NCBI RefSeq assembly: GCF_000423945.1
Contig: NZ_AUIY01000021.1
Span: forward strand, 38,315 to 102,314
Direction: 5' to 3'
Length of the DNA: 64,000 bases
Source of the DNA: Butyrivibrio sp. XPD2002
GTDB lineage: Bacteria > Bacillota > Clostridia > Lachnospirales > Lachnospiraceae
In this document: positions 36,113 through 43,168 of the stretch, piece after piece
How the letters are laid out: every line of letters starts with the position of its first letter
Numbering within the stretch: position 1 is the first letter of the stretch
The notes under the pieces: generated by a model
The model's input: only the letters and a program-made list of their open reading frames with translations
What the model was told of the DNA's origin: nothing
The model's database searches: none
Program-made: the position numbers and the translations under genes

Positions 36113-36862
36113 ATGAAGAGATTTTACAAATGTTGTTTTTCGCTTTTTTGCGGAGCACTTATAACGGTTACCGGCTGTGGGAGCAGGGCACAGGCTTTGG
36201 CAGCTAATGATGTAATGCCTGAAAGGACTGCAGTGATCAGTGAGGATCTGGTTGCAAAGGCAGCTACCCCCGAAAAGAAATCCACCGTTGCACTTCCTGC
36301 TTACGAGTATCCTGAGAAGGATTCCGTTCTTTATGCGGTAAGTAATTACCTTATAGATAAGCTTGGAAGTCAGTATGAGAAGGCTGATGTATGCATCCCT
36401 GTTATTTATGACATTTTCATCGATGAGAGTAATAGTGATGATATCCGTGTTGGTGGAGATTTCTGGATATTTAATTACAATCTTAAGGATGACACATTGG
36501 AGACTGATTCCTGCGGAAACTATCCCGGACTGATTCATCTGAAGAAGTCAGGTAGTGACTATGAGGTTACAAATTTTGAGATACTTGAGGAAGACGAAGA
36601 ATTTGACGCTAAAGTAAAGGGAATATTCGGAGATTACTACGAAGCCTTTATGTCAATCTATTCAGATGCAGATGGCAGAGAGGAAATCAGAAGACAGGTT
36701 ATCGCCGAATATGTATTCAGTAATGAGCTTCCTATAACCCAGTATCAGGATTATGGCTGGGATCCGATTCTGCTTGGCGATACCGGAGGTCGTGAGGAAT
36801 TTGAGAAGCTTTTGACCGAAAGAGAGAAACATCCCGTATTGGAGTTTACAGCTATTAAGTAA
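36113..36862 (+). CDS. Lipoprotein of unknown function, paralogue of 33187-33864
   Basis: Protein of 249 residues with lipobox VTGC (Cys about 20) and the same architecture as the lipoprotein at 33187: linker, LPAYEYPEKDSVLYAVSNYL, and the terminal YQDYGWDPILLG followed by a charged tail absent from the other copy. AAAGGAGAG precedes the ATG at 36113; an in-frame ATG at 36068 lies inside the phosphatase gene and has no site. Tight linkage with the phosphatase suggests it could signal through that protein's extracellular sensor (inference). Domain unknown. Confidence 0.77.
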   Translation: MKRFYKCCFSLFCGALITVTGCGSRAQALAANDVMPERTAVISEDLVAKAATPEKKSTVALPAYEYPEKDSVLYAVSNYLIDKLGSQYEKADVCIPVIYDIFIDESNSDDIRVGGDFWIFNYNLKDDTLETDSCGNYPGLIHLKKSGSDYEVTNFEILEEDEEFDAKVKGIFGDYYEAFMSIYSDADGREEIRRQVIAEYVFSNELPITQYQDYGWDPILLGDTGGREEFEKLLTEREKHPVLEFTAIK

Positions 36863-36958
36863 TTACTTGCATTAGAAGAACGTATTCTTTCGAAAACCTT
36901 GAAAACACTAGTTCTGGAAGTTTCAATATCTATTTTTTACAAGAATAATCAGATTTTT

Positions 36959-37054
36959 TTGACACTTATCACCAAAAAAGGCTTAAATACGGAAAAATTC
37001 GACACTATTTGCTAAAAAAGGCTTGTTTTTCAGCATTTTGGGTGCTAGTATAGT
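36959..37054 (+). promoter_or_regulatory. Upstream region of the HU gene with a duplicated segment
   Basis: TTGACACTTATCACC-AAAAAAGGCTTA (from 36959) is repeated imperfectly as TCGACACTATTTGCT-AAAAAAGGCTTG (from 36999). TTGACA with TTAAAT 18 bases later could be one promoter; a TATAGT at 37049, 41 bases before the ATG, could be another. Confidence 0.4.
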
Positions 37055-37094
37055 CAATGTAGTTAAATTTTCTTATTATTGGAGGAAAAATAAT

Positions 37095-37373
37095 ATGAAC
37101 AAGACAGAATTAGTAGAAGCAATTGCAAAGGAGACAGGTCTTTCTAAGAAGGATTCTGAGAAGGCTGTAAAGGCTTTCGTTGACGTTGTTTCAAAGCAGC
37201 TTAAGAAGAAGGATAAGGTTCAGCTTGTTGGCTTTGGTACATTCGAGACCACAAAGAGAGCAGCAAGAACAGGTAAGAACCCTCAGACTGGCGAGAGCAT
37301 CAAGATTCCCGCTTCTGTAGCTCCTAAGTTCAAGGCTGGTAAGGCTCTTAAGGATCTTGTTAATAAGAAATAA
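37095..37373 (+). CDS. hup: HU family DNA-binding protein
   Basis: Histone-like nucleoid protein of 92 residues. MNKTELVEAIAKETGLSKKD, the VQLVGFGTFE block and the arm motif ARTGKNPQTGESIKIPA are all classical; the length is standard. GGAGG lies about ten bases before the ATG at 37095; the frame is open further upstream without a site. It is monocistronic, ending in a strong terminator. It sits immediately before the peptide-export locus, which may be coincidental. Confidence 0.96.
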   Translation: MNKTELVEAIAKETGLSKKDSEKAVKAFVDVVSKQLKKKDKVQLVGFGTFETTKRAARTGKNPQTGESIKIPASVAPKFKAGKALKDLVNKK

Positions 37374-37393
37374 TTAAAACTTCAAATAGAAAG

Positions 37394-37422
37394 CCGGTAG
37401 TCAGATGACTACCGGTTTTTTA
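37394..37422 (+). terminator. Intrinsic terminator after the HU gene
   Basis: CCGGTAGTCA-GA-TGACTACCGG stem, then TTTTTT. Confidence 0.93.
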
Positions 37423-37510
37423 TTATAAAAAAAATTTTTATTTTTTATGTCGCCTTTTTTGTCTTTGATTCGTATTAATATATAGAGAACAGGAGGTGAA
37501 AGTAAATGGG

Positions 37511-37864
37511 ATGAAAGAAATAGAAGAGATTTTTAAAAATGCAACATTTACCGATGAATCGCATAAAGCCCGCTTGCGAGCCCAGCTGTTCAGTGAAAAT
37601 ATAGTAGCGTATAACACTTATGGAGGTGGAAAAATGTCTGACGAGAAGAAATTACAGGATGCAAACTTAGCAAATGAGCTTTCTGATGATGATCTTGATA
37701 ATGCAGCCGGTGGATTGGCTTTTGGTGTAATAGCAAGTGAACTTGTTATGAGATCAAAAACTCCTGTTTTAGCACAGGATTGTGTTTTAAGACCTGAACA
37801 GCTTAAACAGAATACACTTTCCGGAGGCCCTCAGAGAAGACCTAACGATACTACAATTTGCTAA
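37511..37864 (+). CDS. Double-glycine leader peptide precursor (putative RiPP/bacteriocin)
   Basis: Protein of 117 residues read from the ATG at 37511. A leader carries ELSDDDLDNAAGG, a typical double-glycine site for C39 peptidases; cleavage would leave a 49-residue core beginning LAFGVIASEL and ending RRPNDTTIC, with two Cys. A strong ribosome site (GGAGG, seven bases) also precedes an internal in-frame ATG at 37634, giving a 76-residue form that still holds the GG leader. The upstream part (EIEEIFKNATFTDESHKARL) resembles N-termini of small proteins in such loci that I have seen. The C39-ABC exporter gene follows within 400 bases. No lanthipeptide, cyclodehydratase or radical-SAM gene is adjacent, so the core may be unmodified. 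Confidence 0.75.
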   Translation: MKEIEEIFKNATFTDESHKARLRAQLFSENIVAYNTYGGGKMSDEKKLQDANLANELSDDDLDNAAGGLAFGVIASELVMRSKTPVLAQDCVLRPEQLKQNTLSGGPQRRPNDTTIC

Positions 37865-37898
37865 ATTTAATTGAATAAATGACAATATAAAGTAGAAA

Positions 37899-37940
37899 CC
37901 TTGCATATTTCCCAGTAAATATGCAGGGTTTTATTTTTTT
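37899..37940 (+). terminator. Intrinsic terminator between precursor and export genes
   Basis: CCTTGCATATTT / AAATATGCAGGG stem, then TTTTATTTTTTT. It would make the precursor mRNA more abundant than the exporter mRNA, a common arrangement in bacteriocin loci. Confidence 0.85.
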
Positions 37941-38026
37941 TATGAAATATTCTTACATAGTTTATAAACGGAAAATCGTCATACTGTACAATAAAAGTGG
38001 TATATCGTGTCGAAGGAGGATGACTT

Positions 38027-38251
38027 ATGGAAGATAATAAGATTTTCAGAGAAAAAAGTATAGAACGTGTATCTTCTCCTGAACAGTTAAACGATTACAT
38101 CCAGGTTACTACGCCTTCGATCTGGATTATTTTGCTTGCGGTTATAGTACTTTTAACCGGAACTCTCATCTGGGGAATTTTTGGTGAGATCCATGTTAAT
38201 ACCGAAGCTGGCGAAAAGACTGTTGCTCCTATTACGTGCATTCTCAATTGA
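38027..38251 (+). CDS. Truncated NHLM-type secretion adaptor (HlyD-like N-terminus only)
   Basis: Protein of 74 residues: IFREKSIERVSSPEQLNDYI, then VTTPSIWIILLAVIVLLTGT, a membrane helix, and a short tail. The start matches the N-terminus of NHLM secretion proteins (SPEQLD..VTSP..W), which normally run on into a periplasmic or external HlyD-like adaptor. Here the frame stops at 38251, 14 bases before the exporter start. Downstream sequence goes straight into the ABC gene, so the rest is absent, not frameshifted. It may be a functional mini-anchor or a degenerating gene. GAAGGAGG precedes the ATG. Confidence 0.75.
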   Translation: MEDNKIFREKSIERVSSPEQLNDYIQVTTPSIWIILLAVIVLLTGTLIWGIFGEIHVNTEAGEKTVAPITCILN

Positions 38252-38265
38252 GAAAGGAATTTCGT

Positions 38266-40461
38266 ATGAGCATGGGCAGTAATAAAAAAATTAAAATGCC
38301 TGTAGAGAAGGGGGTTGCAAAGGTTCCGGTGGTGATGCAGATGGAAGCACTGGAATGCGGCGCAGCCAGCCTTGCTATGATCATGGCATTTTATGATAAA
38401 TGGATTCCGCTGGAGCAGGTACGAGAGGACTGCGGCGTATCCCGTGATGGCTCGAAGGCCGGCAATATTGCAAGGGCTGCCAGAGCTCATGGGTTTAATG
38501 CCAAGGGCTATCGCTTTGAGATAGAGACTCTTAGGGAAAACGCCACCTTTCCCTGCATTGTTCACTGGAATTTTAACCATTTCATAGTTCTTAAGGGCTT
38601 TAAGAACGGAAAAGTATATATTAACGATCCTGCAAGAGGTGATGTGGTCCTTACAGACGAGGAGTTTGATGAGGGCTTTACCGGCGTTACGATTCTTTTT
38701 TCTCCCGGAGAAGGGTTCGAGCCATCCGGTGAGAAGAAGAGCATGATAGAGTTTGCAAAAAAGAGACTCGAGGGAACGGGGGTAGCCTTTGCATTTGTAG
38801 CAATTACCACATGTACGGCATCGCTTTGTCTTCTTATTGGTGCCGGATTAGCAAGGTTCTTCATGGATTATATGCTTCCGGGCACTAATCCGGGGCTTGT
38901 AAATGTGTTCTTGCTTTTTTTATCTGTGATCACAATGGTCCACATAGTTGTGCTGTGGATTTGCGCCATTTATTCCCTTCGCATCAGCGGTAAGTTTGAT
39001 GCGGTAGGGAATGCCACTTATTTCTGGCATGTACTTAGGCTTCCGATGAAGTTCTTTTCACAGAGAATGGCCGGTGACATAGAGCAGAGACGTCTTACAA
39101 ATGCGGTCATAGCGGATGTTCTTGTTAACACCTTTGCTCCGCTCCTTATAAATGCCGCGATGCTTGTGTTCTACCTTCTGTTCATGATCAATTATTCGGT
39201 GGTCATGACTCTCGTAGGAGTGAGTGCGGTTTTCATAAATCTGTTTCTGTCGCACCTTATCAGTGCCAGGAGAGTGAACATAACCCGCGTACAGATGCGT
39301 GATATGGCAAAGCTCTATTCAACCACTGTATCCGGAATTGAGATGATAGAGACCATTAAGAGCAGCGGCGCAGAGAACGGCTTTTTCAGAAAATGGGCAG
39401 GCTATCAGGCCAGTGTGAATGCGCAGAATGTTAAGCTTTCAAAGCTGAATGCCTACTTTGGAAATGTGCCTTTTATTATCATGACGCTGACCAATAATCT
39501 GATCCTTATAATGGGCGTTTACATGGTCATGACTGGAAGATTTACAGCAGGTACAGTGCTTGGATTCCAGGGACTTTTTGCACAGTTCCTTGTTCCCGTG
39601 GAGTCATTTATAAATGCCGGTCAGAGTCTTCAGGAGATGCGTACCGAGATGGAGCGTATCGATGATGTTATGGAATATCCACTGGATCCTTCGGTTGTTA
39701 AGGAAAAGGTGGATGACACTATTGATGCATCAAAGGGTAAGCTCTCCGGCAGGCTTTCAATGAAGGGCGTTACCTTTGGCTATTCAGGTTTGATGCCACC
39801 GCTTATTCAGGACTTTAATCTGGAGCTTTATCCCGGGAAAAGCGTTGCATTTGTGGGTGGCTCCGGCTGCGGAAAGAGTACCTTGAGTAAGCTTATTTCA
39901 GGACTGTATCAGCCCTGGGAAGGTGAGATATTATTTGACGGCGTTCCCGCTGAAAAGATAGACAGAAGCGTTTTTACATCCTCAGTAGCTGTCGTTAATC
40001 AGGAGGTAATCCTGTTCGAGGATACGATCGCCAACAATATCAAGATGTGGGATCAGTCCATAGAAGATTTCGAGATGATCCTTGCTGCCAGAGATGCCCA
40101 GATCCATGAGGACATCATGCAAAGGGACGGCGGCTATCAGTATAAGATGACGGAGGGTGGCCGGAACTTTTCAGGAGGTCAGCGTCAGAGAATAGAGATA
40201 ACGAGGATTCTTGCTCAGGATCCGACGCTTATCATTATGGATGAAGCAACCAGTGCCCTTGATGCACAGACGGAATACAGCGTTGTAAAGGCGATCAAGG
40301 ACAGAGGAATTACAAGTGTGGTAGTTGCCCACAGGCTTTCTACCATAAGGGACTGCGACGAGATCATAGTGCTTGATCACGGAATGGTTGTAGAACGTGG
40401 AACACACAGTGAACTGATGGCGAAGAATGGTTTGTATACTCAGCTTGTTACCAGTGAGTAA
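38266..40461 (+). CDS. NHLM-type peptide exporter: C39 peptidase-ABC transporter
   Basis: Bifunctional exporter of 731 residues that cleaves double-glycine leaders while exporting the peptide. The N-terminal C39 domain has the catalytic Cys in QMEALECGAASLAM, His in HWNFNHFIVLKG and Asp in NDPARGD. Six membrane helices (about 165-430) and an ABC ATPase follow: Walker A GGSGCGKST, signature FSGGQRQRIEITR, Walker B IIMDEATSALD, H-loop HRLST. GAAAGGAA before the ATG at 38266 fixes the start. It is followed 15 bases later by the partner exporter, as in NHLM (nitrile hydratase leader microcin) systems. The precursor at 37511 is the obvious substrate. Confidence 0.93.
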   Translation: MSMGSNKKIKMPVEKGVAKVPVVMQMEALECGAASLAMIMAFYDKWIPLEQVREDCGVSRDGSKAGNIARAARAHGFNAKGYRFEIETLRENATFPCIVHWNFNHFIVLKGFKNGKVYINDPARGDVVLTDEEFDEGFTGVTILFSPGEGFEPSGEKKSMIEFAKKRLEGTGVAFAFVAITTCTASLCLLIGAGLARFFMDYMLPGTNPGLVNVFLLFLSVITMVHIVVLWICAIYSLRISGKFDAVGNATYFWHVLRLPMKFFSQRMAGDIEQRRLTNAVIADVLVNTFAPLLINAAMLVFYLLFMINYSVVMTLVGVSAVFINLFLSHLISARRVNITRVQMRDMAKLYSTTVSGIEMIETIKSSGAENGFFRKWAGYQASVNAQNVKLSKLNAYFGNVPFIIMTLTNNLILIMGVYMVMTGRFTAGTVLGFQGLFAQFLVPVESFINAGQSLQEMRTEMERIDDVMEYPLDPSVVKEKVDDTIDASKGKLSGRLSMKGVTFGYSGLMPPLIQDFNLELYPGKSVAFVGGSGCGKSTLSKLISGLYQPWEGEILFDGVPAEKIDRSVFTSSVAVVNQEVILFEDTIANNIKMWDQSIEDFEMILAARDAQIHEDIMQRDGGYQYKMTEGGRNFSGGQRQRIEITRILAQDPTLIIMDEATSALDAQTEYSVVKAIKDRGITSVVVAHRLSTIRDCDEIIVLDHGMVVERGTHSELMAKNGLYTQLVTSE

Positions 40462-40476
40462 TCGGGGAGCTTTTAT

Positions 40477-42669
40477 ATGAGCTGGTTTGATGAACAAATC
40501 AAAATACGTGAAAACGCCGACATGGAGGCCTTCGAGGATTCATGTCTTAGAATAGCGGGTTCCGTTATGGGAAAAAGCCTGACCGCAGCTCTCCATGATG
40601 AGAGGCAGCAGGCTAAGGACGCTGTCGGTGAGGTGCTTAAATACTACCATGTGGCAGAAAGAGAGATTCCCGAAAAGCTCACTTCTCTTGAGGATATTCT
40701 GGAATATCTACTGCGACCAAATGGAATGATGATAAGGGAAGTGACTCTTAGAGAAGGCTGGAGAAAGGATGCCTCCGGTGCCATGCTCACCACCCTAAAG
40801 GGCAGTAATACGCCCCTTGCGCTCATCCCGGCAGGTATGTCCGGCTATAAATACAGAGATGCCGAGACGGGAAAATATGTAAGGGTTACGGCAGCAAGGG
40901 AGAAGCAGATAGCCACTGATGCTATAGCTTTTTATAAGCCCTTCCCCATGAGGAAGCTGGGGATGAGAGATGTGATCTCTTATATTTGGGCAAATATTGA
41001 TAAGGGAAGTCTGTACGCATATTTAGGGATTTTTACCCTTATAGCTCTGCTTGGACTTATTGTTCCTTATATTACAAAGAGCATGTTCGCAGACGTTGCT
41101 GTGTCAGGAAACATGGTAGCTCTTATAGCAATTTCGATATTTATGATAAGCGTATCTCTTGGAAGAATGCTGTTTGGAACGATTCGTGATCTTTTCCTTG
41201 AGAGGATTGCACTTAAGCTTGATCAGACCGTTGAAGCTGCCACCATGATGAGAATTCTTGCACTTCCTACGAGGTTCTTTGGGAACTATGCATCGGGTGA
41301 TCTTAGCACAAGAATAAACTACATGAACCTCCTTGTTACGCAGCTTATTAATATAGGACTTTCAACAGGACTGACGGTGCTTTTGTCCTTTATATACATA
41401 ATTCAGATATTTACCTTTACGCCAACGCTGGCTGTTCCGGCGCTCACCGTTACGCTTCTTATCATCATAGTTACGGCTATGGCGGTTGTTGTAAGCACAG
41501 GCATAAACCGCGTTCAGATGGAGCTTGCTGCCAAGGAGAGCGGTCTTGCGTATGCGCTTATTGCAGGTATTGAGAAGATTAAGCTTTCGGGTGCTGAGAG
41601 ACGTGCCTTTGCAAAGTGGGGCAGAGCGTACTCCGAGCAGGCTGTTTATAAATATGATCCGCCGCTTTTCGTAAAGACAAGCTCAGTTCTGATAACGGCG
41701 ATTTCTCTTATCGGAACTGTGATCATATACATGATAGCCATAAAAACTCAGGTCAGTATCCCTGAGTACTATGCCTTTAACTCAGCCTTTGGAATGGTGA
41801 GTGCTTCCTTTGCAACCTTCTCCGTTATGGTTACATGTGTTGCTCAGATAAAGCCTATTCTGGAGATGGTAAGGCCTATCATGGAGACTGTTCCCGAGGT
41901 CGCAGAGGATAAGCCTGTTATAGAAAGGCTAACCGGAGCAGTTGAGGTTAATAACGTAACCTTCAGATATGATGAGGACGGACCGCCTGTACTTGATAAC
42001 CTTAACCTTAAGATCAAGCCGGGTCAGTACGTTGCGATCACTGGGAAAACCGGCTGCGGAAAGTCAACGCTTATGCGTATTCTGCTTGGCTTTGAGACTC
42101 CTCAGCGAGGTGCCATTTATTACGACGGCAAGGATATAAAGAGTATCGACCTTAAATCCCTCAGAAGCAGGATCGGAACTGTTATGCAGAACGGTTCACT
42201 TTTCATGGGAGATATTTATGCAAATATAGTTATCTCCAATCCTGAGCTTACTCTGGATGATGCCTGGGAAGCGGCTGAGCTTGCCGGGATGGCAGATGAT
42301 ATAAGACGCATGCCAATGGGCATGTTTACGATGATAGCAGAAGGCGCCGGCGGAATATCAGGCGGTCAGAAGCAGCGACTTATGATAGCAAGAGCTATCG
42401 CACCAAAGCCTAAGATTCTGATGTTTGATGAGGCTACAAGTGCCCTTGATAACATCACTCAGAAGCAGGTGTCGGATTCCCTTGAGACACTTAAGTGTAC
42501 AAGGATTGTTATCGCTCACAGACTTTCAACCATTAAGAACTGCGACAGGATTATCGTGCTTGATGGCGGAAAGATTATTGAAGATGGAACCTATGACGAA
42601 CTTATGAAGCTGAACGGATCTTTTGCGGAGCTTGTTAAGAGGCAGCAGGTAGAAACAGATGAAGGATAA
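40477..42669 (+). CDS. NHLM-type ABC transporter, ATP-binding/permease without peptidase
   Basis: Second exporter of NHLM loci, 730 residues. The N-terminal ~150 residues form the family-specific non-peptidase domain (LREGWRKDASGAMLTTLKGS, NTPLALIPAGMSGYKYRD). Six membrane helices and a complete ATPase follow: Walker A GKTGCGKST, signature ISGGQKQRLMIARA, Walker B ILMFDEATSALD. It presumably forms a heterodimer with the C39 exporter (inferred from the family). Its last 11 bases contain the start of the ECF sigma gene, so translation is coupled. Confidence 0.92.
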   Translation: MSWFDEQIKIRENADMEAFEDSCLRIAGSVMGKSLTAALHDERQQAKDAVGEVLKYYHVAEREIPEKLTSLEDILEYLLRPNGMMIREVTLREGWRKDASGAMLTTLKGSNTPLALIPAGMSGYKYRDAETGKYVRVTAAREKQIATDAIAFYKPFPMRKLGMRDVISYIWANIDKGSLYAYLGIFTLIALLGLIVPYITKSMFADVAVSGNMVALIAISIFMISVSLGRMLFGTIRDLFLERIALKLDQTVEAATMMRILALPTRFFGNYASGDLSTRINYMNLLVTQLINIGLSTGLTVLLSFIYIIQIFTFTPTLAVPALTVTLLIIIVTAMAVVVSTGINRVQMELAAKESGLAYALIAGIEKIKLSGAERRAFAKWGRAYSEQAVYKYDPPLFVKTSSVLITAISLIGTVIIYMIAIKTQVSIPEYYAFNSAFGMVSASFATFSVMVTCVAQIKPILEMVRPIMETVPEVAEDKPVIERLTGAVEVNNVTFRYDEDGPPVLDNLNLKIKPGQYVAITGKTGCGKSTLMRILLGFETPQRGAIYYDGKDIKSIDLKSLRSRIGTVMQNGSLFMGDIYANIVISNPELTLDDAWEAAELAGMADDIRRMPMGMFTMIAEGAGGISGGQKQRLMIARAIAPKPKILMFDEATSALDNITQKQVSDSLETLKCTRIVIAHRLSTIKNCDRIIVLDGGKIIEDGTYDELMKLNGSFAELVKRQQVETDEG

Positions 42670-43168
42670 AATGCCATTTGAAGAAGTTTATAGTTCTTGC
42701 TACGACAGGGTATATAAGAGTGTGTACATGCGCATTCTTGACCGGGAGAGCACTGAGGATATCGTACAGGACGTATTTATCAAGGCTATGAATGCCTATG
42801 ACACTTACGATCCTGAGAAGGCCTCGGTATTCACCTGGATTTCCAGGATTGCGACTAATACTCTTACGGACTTTTTCAGGAAGGATAAATCGGACAAGTT
42901 AGTTTCATACGATGTATATTTAGAGAACGGCTTTGACCCCGGGGCAGAGGATCCGGAGCTCGACAGACTGTCAGATGATTACAGCAAAGAGGCGTATATC
43001 ATACTTAAAGCGCTGACGGACGAGGAACGAGAGCTGTTAATGCTCAGGTTTGGTATGGAGCTCTCCTACGGTGAAATTGCAGAGCGCATCGGATCAAATG
43101 AAAAGGCAGTCGCCAAGCGCATGCAAAGACTTCTGACAAAATGCAAAGAAATGAGGGATAAGGGATGA
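42659..43168 (+). CDS. ECF-type RNA polymerase sigma factor
   Basis: Protein of 169 residues with sigma region 2 (YDRVYKSVYMRILDRESTED, IVQDVFIKAM, FTWISRIATNTLTDFFRK) and region 4 (LTDEERELLMLRFGMELSYG, then EIAERIGSNEKAVAKRMQRL, the -35 recognition helix). It lacks a C-terminal extension. It starts inside the exporter gene and its stop overlaps (ATGA) the start of the MATE-ATPase-HD fusion, so all three are cotranslated. No conventional anti-sigma gene is present; the RsbW-like domain of the next protein is the best candidate regulator (inference). Confidence 0.92.
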   Translation: MKDKMPFEEVYSSCYDRVYKSVYMRILDRESTEDIVQDVFIKAMNAYDTYDPEKASVFTWISRIATNTLTDFFRKDKSDKLVSYDVYLENGFDPGAEDPELDRLSDDYSKEAYIILKALTDEERELLMLRFGMELSYGEIAERIGSNEKAVAKRMQRLLTKCKEMRDKG

